A stretch of DNA of 19,923 nt. Source: JBOHUC01 sp050733935 (GTDB lineage Bacteria; Eisenbacteria; RBG-16-71-46; DASYSL01). Every line of letters begins with the position of its first letter. The stretch's first letter is position 1. The notes below the pieces were generated by a model. The model worked only from the letters and a program-made list of their open reading frames with translations, did not search any database and was not told where the DNA came from. Positions 1 to 7,183 of the stretch are shown in pieces. The position numbers and the translations under genes were made by a program. The stretch covers positions 1 to 19,923 of the forward strand of contig JBOHUC010000114.1 in assembly GCA_050733935.1 (NCBI GenBank), in the 5' to 3' direction.

Positions 1-113
1 CCTGGCTCTACAACTTCCGACGGCTGGTCGTGCGCTACGAGCATAACTTCCTGAACTTCCGCGGCTTCGTGCACCTCGGTTGCATCGTCATTCTGCTTCG
101 CCGGTATTTATGA
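1..113 (+). CDS. IS5-family transposase, C-terminal fragment (5' end outside window)
   Basis: The frame starting at base 3 reads 36 residues and stops at TGA 111-113. The text includes NFRRLVVRYEH, then a hydrophobic tail ending in LLRRYL. This matches the conserved C-terminus of IS5-family DDE transposases, which typically read W-L-x-x-F-R-R-L-x-V-R-Y-E-x and end in an IALRRL-like segment. The catalytic DDE residues lie upstream of the window, so activity cannot be judged. The gene points toward the envelope operon, and its stop lies about 313 bases before the first lipoprotein. The family assignment is firm from the motif. The exact IS group is not resolvable. Confidence 0.8.
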   Translation, partial: WLYNFRRLVVRYEHNFLNFRGFVHLGCIVILLRRYL

Positions 114-130
114 GACTGCTTCTAGTCGTT
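1..130 (+). mobile_element. right end of an IS5-like insertion sequence (boundary approximate)
   Basis: The transposase stop is followed at once by GAGACTGCTTCTAG at 112-125. IS5-family elements usually end within a few tens of bases after the stop, in a short terminal inverted repeat that often begins with a GAG-type sequence. I therefore place the IS right end near 125-130. The left end is outside the window, so the inverted repeat and target duplication cannot be confirmed. Confidence 0.45.
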
Positions 131-426
131 TCGTCGCGCCGCCGTCGCGGCGCGTTGCAGTTCGGCGAAGCCCCGCAGTTCCGCGTTGCACGGCGCAATG
201 CGTCTCCCGCCGTCGCGGTTCACCCTGACGAAAATCGAACGTGCTTGGTCCGCTCCTTGCGAGGTGCGTCCTTCGGCGTCGCATGCGAAGCGGTGACGAC
301 CACCGTGCGTGCGAACCCCAAGTGAAGTCGGGCCATGGTCTAGAGCGGGTTGACCGACCCTGCTCGGAACCGGTCTCGACTTGCAATCGCGCGGCGTGCA
401 AGCCGCATGACCGGAGGGTGGACGTC
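114..426. other. intergenic region between IS end and first lipoprotein gene
   Basis: This is the only stretch near 300 bases without a convincing gene. The short open frames here lack ribosome-binding sites and recognisable protein character. The end of the region carries the Shine-Dalgarno GGAGG at 413-417 for the lipoprotein gene. It is the only sizeable non-coding gap in the window, so the promoter of the downstream operon most likely lies here, but I see no -35/-10 pair good enough to mark. Confidence 0.5.
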
Positions 427-879
427 GTGTTCCGACGCACGTTGCGGATCCAGGCCGGGCCTTTGTGGGTGGCGATTCTCCTCGCTGTCCCAGCCGTGAG
501 CCATGGCTGCGCGGGACCGACCGAGCCGCCTCCGCCACCGGGAGGGGGGGAGCCGTTGACGCTGAGCTTCGAGCAGTTCGAGTCGAGCGTGGAACCCGTT
601 CTCGTCGCACACGGTTGCGACGCGACCGGCGACTGCCACGGCGGCGGAATCCGCGGAACGCTCGAGCTCTCGCCGCCCGGCGCCAAGGATACGCAGTTCG
701 ACTTCGACCAGGTCTCGCGCCAGGTCACGGCCGCGCCGATCGACGCGAGCCTGATCCTGACCGAGCCGCTCGCGCTCGCGGCGGGGGGAACTCCGCACGG
801 CGTGAAGCCTTTCGCGACCACGTCGGATCCCGAGTACCAGGCGATCCGGGCGTGGATCGAAGCGGGGGTGACGCCGTGA
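427..879 (+). CDS. lipoprotein with degenerate cytochrome c-like motif (CX5CH)
   Basis: A 150-residue exported lipoprotein. I chose GTG 427 because GGAGG lies nine bases upstream and the frame then opens with Arg residues, a hydrophobic stretch and the lipobox SHGC (Cys28). A Pro/Gly linker follows (about 30-42). The domain then begins FEQFESSVEPVL, as in small cytochrome-like domains that read F-x-x-V-x-P-I-L before a CXXCH. Here the haem-type site is GCDATGDCHGG, with five residues between the cysteines instead of two. The end, IRAWIEAGV, resembles the I-x-x-W-I-x-x-G-A tail of mono-haem and PSCyt-like domains. It could bind haem atypically, or the cysteines could form a disulfide. Its stop overlaps the next gene as GTGA, and a di-haem lipoprotein lies two genes downstream, so a redox role is plausible but unproven. 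Confidence 0.75.
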   Translation: MFRRTLRIQAGPLWVAILLAVPAVSHGCAGPTEPPPPPGGGEPLTLSFEQFESSVEPVLVAHGCDATGDCHGGGIRGTLELSPPGAKDTQFDFDQVSRQVTAAPIDASLILTEPLALAAGGTPHGVKPFATTSDPEYQAIRAWIEAGVTP

Positions 880-1499
880 GCGTGCTTTCCCGGCTCTCCT
901 CGCGGGCCCTTGCAGTCGCCTGCGTGTTCGCGCTCGTCACGTTCGCCGTTCGCAGTGCGAACGCTGAGGAAGCCGCGCCCGACACCCTCGAGCCCCTCGT
1001 GCCCGAGCTTGCGGGGAATCCGTACCAGCTCGAGCCGGGGCCCCGCAAGTTCGCGAACCGACTGTCGGTGAGCCCGGCGTTCGGCTGGCTCGGCGACGGA
1101 CAGATCTTCTCGCTCCGCGTCGCCTACAACCCGAACAGCTGGCTCGGATACGAAGGGGCGATCGGTCACAACCCCGGCCAGGCGGTGCACGCCGTGCTCC
1201 ACAACGTGAGCGCGATCGTGCGGCATCCGCTTCCCGGCCGGATCCAGCCGTACGTGAAGGGCGGGTACGGGATGATCATGGTTTCGCCCGGCCCGTCGTT
1301 GAATGCAGACCCCGTCACCAAAAACGCTCTGACGGTGGGAGGAGGAGTCGAATTCTACCTCCGCACCGATGTGGCGATCCGCGCCGAGTCCCAGCTTGCC
1401 ACGGTCCTCGGAAGCAACCGCGATCGCGATGGGACCGTGGCCTACAACTACTTCATGAGCACGATCGGGCTGTCGTTCTACCGGTCGCTCAAGCCGTAA
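876..1499 (+). CDS. small outer-membrane beta-barrel protein
   Basis: A 207-residue protein starting at GTG 876, which overlaps the previous stop by four bases (GTGA), so translation is probably coupled. The signal peptide has Arg at residue 10, a hydrophobic core and an AxA-type cleavage after SANA (about residue 30). The mature part has alternating aromatic/Gly strands: SPAFGWLGDG, FSLRVAYNPNSWLGYEGAIG, IQPYVKGGYGMIMV, LTVGGGVEFYLRTDVAIRAE and a final STIGLSFYRS. This is the pattern of an eight-stranded OmpA/OmpX-like barrel (outer membrane protein beta-barrel domain). It lies between two lipoproteins with cytochrome-like motifs. It could be a surface porin or an anchor for them. Substrate and partners cannot be read from the sequence. 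Confidence 0.75.
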   Translation: MSVLSRLSSRALAVACVFALVTFAVRSANAEEAAPDTLEPLVPELAGNPYQLEPGPRKFANRLSVSPAFGWLGDGQIFSLRVAYNPNSWLGYEGAIGHNPGQAVHAVLHNVSAIVRHPLPGRIQPYVKGGYGMIMVSPGPSLNADPVTKNALTVGGGVEFYLRTDVAIRAESQLATVLGSNRDRDGTVAYNYFMSTIGLSFYRSLKP

Positions 1500-1531
1500 T
1501 GCGGGCCACAAGCGGAGGGCAAACGTACGCC

Positions 1532-3511
1532 ATGCTGACACCTCTGAAGAAGCACACGCCTGCCGCCGTTCTTCGTCTCGCGGCCGCAATGCTCGGACTC
1601 GGCGCCGGACTTTCGGGCTGCCGGGGGAGCGCTCCCGATGACGTGATCCAGATCGAGCCGACGACCGAGGCGCTCGTCTTCGTCAAGACCGACGACGAGG
1701 AGACGCTCAATCGGACCTGGGCGGCCGGGAACCTGTACAAGATCTCGCCGATCTCTCCGGACGGGGTCGTGACTCCGATCACGAACTTCACCGGGGCGGC
1801 GATCTCGGACCCGTGCGTCTCGTTCGACGGCAAGAAGCTCCTGTTCTCGATGCGGCCGCCCGGCGGCTCGCAACGGAACATCTACGAGATCAACGCCGAC
1901 GGCACGAATCTCCGCCAGGTGACGAGCGGCGGCGGACACGACTTCGATCCGCTCTACCTGCCGGACGACCGGATCCTGTTCTCGAGCTCGCGCGACGGCG
2001 AGATGGACGAGTACAACCACGCGCCGTCCGAGCACCTGTACGTCTGCAACCCCGACGGCACCGGCCTCGAGCGCGTGAGCTTCAACCAGAGCGACGACTT
2101 CGACCCGGTCCTGCTGCCGAACGGCCGGATCGCGTACACGCGCTGGGAGCACTTCGGCCAGCAGAACCGCTTCCCGCTGTTCGTGACGAACCCGGACGGC
2201 TCGGGAACGTTCCACCTGTACGGCCCGCACCAGCGGAACTTCTTCCACCCGACGGTCATGCCGGACGGACGTCTGCTCGCGATCGAGTCCACGATGATCG
2301 AGGAGGATGCCGGCCCGCTCGCAGTGCTCAAGACCGAGGAAGGGCCCGCCGACCCGGTCGTCGGCTCGACCGAAACGCACTGGAACGTCGTGACCCCGCA
2401 GGTGAACAACGACGGTGCGCCCTGGCCGTACGGCGCGTTCAAGTATCCGCACTCGCTGGGCGGCAACAAGTACGTCGCGTCCTACAGCCTTCCGGCGGCG
2501 ACCGAAGGCGACGTGGACTACGCTCTCTACACGTTCACGGTCGAACAGCAGGGCGCCGGCACGGTGGGCGACCCGGCCACGTTCACCGTCGGGAACATGA
2601 CGTTCCTCTACAACGACCCGGCGATGAACGAATTCGACGCGCAGCTCCTCGCGCCGCGCGCGAAGCCGCCCGTCGTTCCGTCGATCGTAAACCGGAGCGT
2701 GGATTACGGCGTGTTCCTCGCCCAGGACGTGTTCAATCGCGGCATGAACGACGGCCAGGAGCGCCCGCTGCGCGGCACGGATGCGATCGACAGCATCGCC
2801 GTCATCGTCTCGCGCCCGACGCGCGCCGGCGAGATGAACGACTTCTCGGCGAACGAGTTCGAGAAGCGCTCGCTGCTCGGCTTCGCACCGGTGTATCCGG
2901 ACGGCTCGTTCCGCATCAAGGTGCCGGCCGACACGCCCATCAGCTTCGCCACACTCGACGACCTGAAGAGAGGCTTCGTCGTCAAGCGCACGCACCTGGC
3001 CGTGCGGCCGGGCGAGGAGTTCGACAAGTGCGTCGGCTGCCACGAGGACCGCGGTGCCGGCGGACCCGTCGTCACGAATCCGGCCCCGATGGCCGCGCTC
3101 TATGCCGCGCACGACCTCAACATCCCGGCCGCGAACCGGACGATCATCAACTACGAGTCGACGATCGGTCCGATCGTGGCGAACAAGTGTGTGAGCTGCC
3201 ACCAGCCGACGTACGCCGGGCCGGACACGATTCCGGCGGCCGGCAATCTCGACCTCACGGCCGTACCCGACACGACCATGGAGGACCGGATCTTCCCGCG
3301 CGGCTACATCAACCTGTCGGGCGAGTCCATGGACATGGCGGACAACGTCGTCGTCCCGGGATTCCCGCGCCGGTCGAAGCTCGTCGACTACGCGCTCGGC
3401 GTCGGCACGGCCGCGGCCCAGGGGTCGCACCCACAGGGAACGTACGCGCTCACGGCCGAAGAGAAGCGACTCATCAATTTCTGGGTGATGCTCGGAGCCC
3501 AGTACAAGTAG
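1532..3511 (+). CDS. di-haem lipoprotein with PD40 beta-propeller (HzsA-like architecture)
   Basis: A 659-residue lipoprotein. ATG 1532 is preferred because a Lys-rich n-region, hydrophobic core and lipobox LSGC (Cys30) follow it. GGAGGG lies about 12 bases upstream. ATG 1499, which overlaps the previous stop, would add 11 residues. Propeller-type repeats run through about 80-260: SDPCVSFDGKKLLFSM (~92), HDFDPLYLPDDRILFSS (~136), DDFDPVLLPNGRIAYTRW (~188), FFHPTVMPDGRLLAIEST (~237). Two c-type haem sites follow: CVGCH (Cys500, Cys503, His504) and CVSCH (Cys553, Cys556, His557). The tail INFWVMLGAQY is typical of these cytochrome domains. The layout matches proteins annotated as hydrazine synthase alpha-like, a broad family far larger than anammox. 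No hydrazine synthase partners are seen, so I infer a periplasmic or surface redox protein and not that enzyme. Confidence 0.85.
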   Translation: MLTPLKKHTPAAVLRLAAAMLGLGAGLSGCRGSAPDDVIQIEPTTEALVFVKTDDEETLNRTWAAGNLYKISPISPDGVVTPITNFTGAAISDPCVSFDGKKLLFSMRPPGGSQRNIYEINADGTNLRQVTSGGGHDFDPLYLPDDRILFSSSRDGEMDEYNHAPSEHLYVCNPDGTGLERVSFNQSDDFDPVLLPNGRIAYTRWEHFGQQNRFPLFVTNPDGSGTFHLYGPHQRNFFHPTVMPDGRLLAIESTMIEEDAGPLAVLKTEEGPADPVVGSTETHWNVVTPQVNNDGAPWPYGAFKYPHSLGGNKYVASYSLPAATEGDVDYALYTFTVEQQGAGTVGDPATFTVGNMTFLYNDPAMNEFDAQLLAPRAKPPVVPSIVNRSVDYGVFLAQDVFNRGMNDGQERPLRGTDAIDSIAVIVSRPTRAGEMNDFSANEFEKRSLLGFAPVYPDGSFRIKVPADTPISFATLDDLKRGFVVKRTHLAVRPGEEFDKCVGCHEDRGAGGPVVTNPAPMAALYAAHDLNIPAANRTIINYESTIGPIVANKCVSCHQPTYAGPDTIPAAGNLDLTAVPDTTMEDRIFPRGYINLSGESMDMADNVVVPGFPRRSKLVDYALGVGTAAAQGSHPQGTYALTAEEKRLINFWVMLGAQYK

Positions 3512-3527
3512 CGGAGAGGAGCCCACG

Positions 3528-4079
3528 ATGGCCTCGAAACACTCGACCTGGATTCTCTCAGCCCTGGCCGGCGCGCTGCTCCTCATGGCGCCCGGCGGGG
3601 CGGGAGCGGACACGCGCGACGTTGCGAACGCGATCCGCCGGCATCCGCTTTCGGATCTCGACGGGAAGCCGCTGTCCTGGAACCGGGTCGAGGGTCAGGT
3701 CGTCGTAGTCGGGTTCTGGGCGAGCTGGTGCAAGCCCTGCCGTCATGAAATGCCGATGCTCGCAGCACTCAACGAGAAGCTCGCGCCGAAGGGCGGGCGG
3801 GTGATCGCGATCTCGATCGACCACGATCCGGAGAACGCGCGCCGCTTCGCGAAGAAGCTCGGGCTCACGCTTCCGATCTACGCCGACGGCCCGGACGGCC
3901 TCGCGCGCACGCTCGACCTGAAGCAGATCCCGTACACGGTCGTGCTCGATCGTGACGGCCGCGTGGCCTACACGGCGACCGGATCCGGCGAGGCGGAGAT
4001 GGAACGCCTGAGTGCGACCGCCTCCCGCCTCGCGGGTCTCCCGGTGGCCGCGTCCGCGCAGCTCGAGGGTTCGCGATGA
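3528..4079 (+). CDS. TlpA/ResA-type periplasmic thioredoxin-like protein
   Basis: A 183-residue exported thiol-disulfide oxidoreductase. ATG 3528 follows a purine-rich ribosome site (GGAGAGGAG, 3513-3521). A signal peptide ends near AGA (about residue 27). The thioredoxin fold then shows VVVVGFWASWCKPC with active-site Cys68-Lys-Pro-Cys71, the strand RVIAISIDHD (about 91-100) and the cis-proline loop KQIPYTVV (Pro135). Length and motifs fit the TlpA/ResA/CcmG group, which keep apocytochrome cysteines or other periplasmic thiols reduced. The gene follows a di-haem protein and precedes a lipoprotein ending in CxC, so either could be its client. In other genomes a TlpA-like gene is commonly found beside DUF4266 and DUF3570 genes. 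Its stop overlaps the next start (ATGA). Confidence 0.93.
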   Translation: MASKHSTWILSALAGALLLMAPGGAGADTRDVANAIRRHPLSDLDGKPLSWNRVEGQVVVVGFWASWCKPCRHEMPMLAALNEKLAPKGGRVIAISIDHDPENARRFAKKLGLTLPIYADGPDGLARTLDLKQIPYTVVLDRDGRVAYTATGSGEAEMERLSATASRLAGLPVAASAQLEGSR

Positions 4080-4321
4080 AGGCTGCCCGCGCGACGACCG
4101 CGCTTCTCACGGCGCTCGTTCTCGCCGCGTCCCTTGCGACCGTGCTCGCGATGGGCGGGTGCGCGACCACGCCCGCGTACCAGCGCGAGCGGCTCACCGA
4201 TCCGATCATGACGTTCGAGGCGGACGCGCGCGACAACGCGCGCCGGACGAAGTCGCTCGAGGCCCGCGAGGGCTCGACCGGCGGGAACGGCGGCGCGGGC
4301 GGAGGGTGCGCGTGCAACTGA
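4076..4321 (+). CDS. DUF4266 small lipoprotein ending in a CxCN motif
   Basis: An 81-residue lipoprotein whose ATG overlaps the TlpA stop (ATGA). The signal peptide leads to lipobox MGGC (Cys29). The short mature part has the family's conserved section YQRERLTDPIMTFEAD, then a helical Arg/Lys-rich segment KSLEAREG. It ends in a glycine-rich tail with Cys78-Ala-Cys80-Asn81. This layout (lipoprotein, L-x-x-P-x-M, Gly-rich tail, CxCN end) fits DUF4266. Biochemical function is unknown. The conserved terminal CxC suggests a metal site, a thiol modification or a disulfide handled by the TlpA neighbour (inference). Its last codons overlap both the ribosome site and the start of the DUF3570 gene, which ties their translation together. 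Confidence 0.88.
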   Translation: MKAARATTALLTALVLAASLATVLAMGGCATTPAYQRERLTDPIMTFEADARDNARRTKSLEAREGSTGGNGGAGGGCACN

Positions 4322-5472
4322 CGCGCGCCCGCATCGGCCTCGTCGCGACGCTCGCATGCGCGGGCGCGGGGCTTTCGCTCGCCGCGCCGGCGACGACGTG
4401 GGCCGCGATCGAGATGCTCGAGGACCAGGCGGCCGACGCCCTGATGCAGTACTTCACGGACTCCGACAAGGTCTCCGTGCGGTCGCTCATCGGAAGCTGC
4501 TCGGTCGCGCTCCGCTCGAACACGACCATGTCGTTTCAGTGGAACAACGAGCACGTCACGATCCCCGCGATCGACGCGCCCGCCGGAAGTCCCGAGGCGG
4601 TGGACGCGATCACGACGGCAAGCCGGCCGATCGCCGGAAACGCGTACTCGGACTTCAACAAGGTGCGGAACGAGATCACGGCCGGCGCGGTGCGGGGCGG
4701 CACGTCCGTCTCGTACTACATCTCGAGCGAAACCGACTACCTCGGCCAGCAGCTCGCGGCCAGCCACAACAAGAGCTTCATGGACGAAAAGTGGAACGCG
4801 TCGGTCGGCGGGAGCTACGGATGGGACCGGATCGAGCCCGTCGCCGATGACGACACGAACACGGGCGCCGACACGAAGACCACGCTGCACTGGAACGTGG
4901 TCGGGACGCGCGTGGTCTCGCCCACGATGCTCCTCCGGATGGGCGTCGAGTACAACCTGGTGAGCGGCCTCCAGCACAACCCGTACCGGAACGTGTACGC
5001 GGGCGGGACGAACGTGCCCGAGAGGCATCCGGACCACCGTTCGCGGAGCGACGTGTTCGTGCGCTTCAACAAGTACATGAACAACCGCTCGAGCGCGAAG
5101 CTCTCGTACCGCCTCTACGGCGACGACTGGGGAATCATCTCGCACGAGGTCGGCGCGCGGCTCAGCCAGTACGTCCGGCGTGGCCTGTTCGCGAGCTACG
5201 AGTACCGCTGGTACACGCAGTCGGCCGCGGATTTCTACCGGCCGGAGTACGAGACCACGTCGGGCGTGGACGGCTACCTGAGCGGGGACTACCGGATGGC
5301 GGAGCTCGCCTCCCATCTGTTCGGGTTCGGGCTCAACTTCGACCTCGACGCCTTCACCGACGGCGGCGGGTGGACGAGCCCGATGGCGCTGAAGTTCAAC
5401 TACGAGCGCTACTTCAACAGCAACAACTACACGGCGAGCTTCCTGACGACGCAGCTGACGTACCGCTTCTAG
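4312..5472 (+). CDS. DUF3570 outer-membrane beta-barrel protein
   Basis: A 386-residue protein. GTG 4312 is chosen because GGAGG (4301-4305) sits six bases upstream, inside the DUF4266 coding region, and a signal peptide follows with cleavage near TWA|A (about residue 32). The two genes overlap by 10 bases. The mature part is dense in amphipathic strands rich in Tyr, Trp and Arg: TSVSYYISSETDYLGQQ, WNASVGGSYGWDRI, RMGVEYNLVSGLQHNPYR, SSAKLSYRLYGDDWGI, GLFASYEYRWYTQSAADFY. It ends with LTTQLTYRF, whose terminal Phe is the outer-membrane barrel signal. It matches DUF3570, usually a neighbour of DUF4266 and TlpA genes. The ApbE flavin transferase often found with this set is not in the window. 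The likely role is a surface barrel holding or secreting the DUF4266/redox partners. The exact role is unknown. Confidence 0.9.
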   Translation: MQLTRARIGLVATLACAGAGLSLAAPATTWAAIEMLEDQAADALMQYFTDSDKVSVRSLIGSCSVALRSNTTMSFQWNNEHVTIPAIDAPAGSPEAVDAITTASRPIAGNAYSDFNKVRNEITAGAVRGGTSVSYYISSETDYLGQQLAASHNKSFMDEKWNASVGGSYGWDRIEPVADDDTNTGADTKTTLHWNVVGTRVVSPTMLLRMGVEYNLVSGLQHNPYRNVYAGGTNVPERHPDHRSRSDVFVRFNKYMNNRSSAKLSYRLYGDDWGIISHEVGARLSQYVRRGLFASYEYRWYTQSAADFYRPEYETTSGVDGYLSGDYRMAELASHLFGFGLNFDLDAFTDGGGWTSPMALKFNYERYFNSNNYTASFLTTQLTYRF

Positions 5473-5504
5473 CGGAGAAGAGAGCACCAGGGAAAGGAGT
5501 GGCC

Positions 5505-7154
5505 ATGCTTCGACACACAGGTGCGGGACTCGCTCTGACGATGGTTCTGGCGGGGCCAACGCTCGCGGGAACCTTCGATCGGACGCCGATCGCGCCGGAA
5601 CTCGGCGTGGACGCGCTCAACAAGGGCGTCGCCCGCGAGCAGCTCGGGCGCGACGTGTTCTCGAATCCGTATGCGACCGTCACGATCGGAAACGTGGACG
5701 TGTACGACGTGTTTCCCTACGTCGAGGCCCGTCATTTCCAGATCGTCTCGGATCCGGCCTGGAACCGGCTCGTCTACGGCGAGCTCGGCAAGGACTTGAA
5801 GGCCCTCGACGGGGGCGCGACCGCGTTCGGACGGCTTGCGGAGCCGCGCGGGCTCGCGGTCGACGGTCAGAACACGGTGTACGTCGCGGACTCGGGCAAC
5901 GACCGGATCCTCGTGTTCAAGGCCGTGACCGAGTACAGCAACATCGAACTCGTGCCGCAGTACGAGATCGGCGGGCTCAAGCACCCGTACGACGTTGCGC
6001 ACTCGGACGGCGGAACGCCGTTCGACGCGGCGGACGACCACCTGTACGTGGCGGACACGGGCGCGAACCGGATCGTCGCGTTCGCGCTCTCGTCCCGCGG
6101 CGCCACGCGTGAGTTCGAGATCGGCGCGCTCGGAAGCGGGCCCGGCCACTTCGCCGGCCCGATGGCGATCGCAGTGGGCCGCATGGACGGCGTCAACACC
6201 GCCGATCTTTACGTGGCCGACGCGCACAGCCGCCGCATCGTTCATCTTCGGAGCGATGGCGGGCGCCTGTCGTGGATCGAGGACCGTCGCCACGAGGCGG
6301 ACGTCGTGACCGCGCTCGACACCGACCAGTGGGGCAACGTGTACGCCGCCGCGCCGAACAGGGGCGTGGTCTCGAAGTTCGGACCGGATCTGTCCCCGGT
6401 TGCCGAGCTCGCGACCGACGTCGCGCGTCCGAGGAGCTTCCACGTGCCGTTCGTCAACGTGCGCGATCACCGCTCGGGGACGATCGAGCGCCGCGGCCAG
6501 CCGAACGGTGTCCTGATCGAGGACTGGAACGATGCGAGCGGCATGAAGCTGTGGAGTCTCGGCGTCGAGGTCGCGGACCTCGCGGTCGTCGGCGGCGAGG
6601 AGTCGGCGGTGCGCTTCACGCTCACCGATCGCGCAAACGTGAACCTCGAGATCTCGGATCCGTCGAGCGGACGCACGCTGTCCCGGCGCTCGCTGGGCGC
6701 GCTCGCGGCGGGGCTTCAGAGCCTGCCGCTCACCGCGGCCGACATCCAGGCGGCGACGGGCGGGCGCGAGCGCCTCGTGCGCGTGACGGCGGCGTCCGCG
6801 TACGGCAGCGGCGCCTCCGACGTCGCGCAGGCGAGCTTCACGGCGAACGCGAACGGGGCGGTTCTTCCGCCGTCCGTGCCGGTGCTGCTCGGCAACACGC
6901 CGAATCCCGGCGTGACGTCGACGCGGATCTCGTTCCTCCTCCCGGACGGGCTCACGGACGAGATCGGGCTCCGGATTCTCGATGCGCGCGGCCGCACGGT
7001 GCGCACGCTCGATCGCCGCGCGAACCCGGGCTTGAACGAAGTTCTCTGGGACGGACGCGACGACCGCGGTCGTCCGACCGGGGCCGGCGTCTACTTCTAC
7101 ACGCTCACAGTCCAGAAGAAGTCGCTGACCGGGAAGATGGTGTTCGTCCACTAA
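5505..7154 (+). CDS. secreted NHL-repeat propeller protein with C-terminal FlgD-like Ig domain
   Basis: A 549-residue exported protein. ATG 5505 has the strong ribosome site GGAAAGGAG about five bases upstream, and a short signal peptide ends near TLA|G (about residue 21). NHL-type repeats follow: EPRGLAVDGQNTVYVADSGNDRILVF (about 108-145), HPYDVAH...HLYVADTGANRIVAF (158-197), GPMAIAVG...DLYVADAHSRRIVHL (214-249) and a weaker one near 264-292. A Fibronectin/Ig-like section comes next. The last ~90 residues are a FlgD-like Ig domain (LRILDARGRTVRTL, EVLWDGRDDRGRPTGAGVYFY, KMVFVH). That C-terminal domain is very common on surface proteins of Eisenbacteria-like and other FCB lineages, where it may act in sorting or anchoring. 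NHL propellers bind proteins or glycans, and no catalytic motif is seen. It closes the redox module. The next gene is 29 bases away. Confidence 0.85.
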   Translation: MLRHTGAGLALTMVLAGPTLAGTFDRTPIAPELGVDALNKGVAREQLGRDVFSNPYATVTIGNVDVYDVFPYVEARHFQIVSDPAWNRLVYGELGKDLKALDGGATAFGRLAEPRGLAVDGQNTVYVADSGNDRILVFKAVTEYSNIELVPQYEIGGLKHPYDVAHSDGGTPFDAADDHLYVADTGANRIVAFALSSRGATREFEIGALGSGPGHFAGPMAIAVGRMDGVNTADLYVADAHSRRIVHLRSDGGRLSWIEDRRHEADVVTALDTDQWGNVYAAAPNRGVVSKFGPDLSPVAELATDVARPRSFHVPFVNVRDHRSGTIERRGQPNGVLIEDWNDASGMKLWSLGVEVADLAVVGGEESAVRFTLTDRANVNLEISDPSSGRTLSRRSLGALAAGLQSLPLTAADIQAATGGRERLVRVTAASAYGSGASDVAQASFTANANGAVLPPSVPVLLGNTPNPGVTSTRISFLLPDGLTDEIGLRILDARGRTVRTLDRRANPGLNEVLWDGRDDRGRPTGAGVYFYTLTVQKKSLTGKMVFVH

Positions 7155-7183
7155 CCGGACGACGACGCTAGAAGGGAGGAGCC

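Noticed and set aside
241..426. N-terminal extension of the first lipoprotein back to GTG 241
   Set aside because: The added 62 residues are Arg/Cys-rich and would bury the signal peptide. GTG 427 has a well-spaced GGAGG and gives a normal lipoprotein signal.
1532..3511. True hydrazine synthase subunit (anammox)
   Set aside because: Only the general HzsA-like layout (propeller plus CXXCH sites) is seen. There are no HzsB/C-like genes or other anammox genes nearby, and such architectures are widespread in unrelated bacteria.
1478..3613. 711-codon minus-strand frame opposite the di-haem lipoprotein, and similar long antisense frames at 108-1589, 3865-5559, 5469-7151 and 15618-17276
   Set aside because: All mirror well-supported plus-strand genes and have Arg/Val/Glu-rich shadow composition without recognisable motifs.
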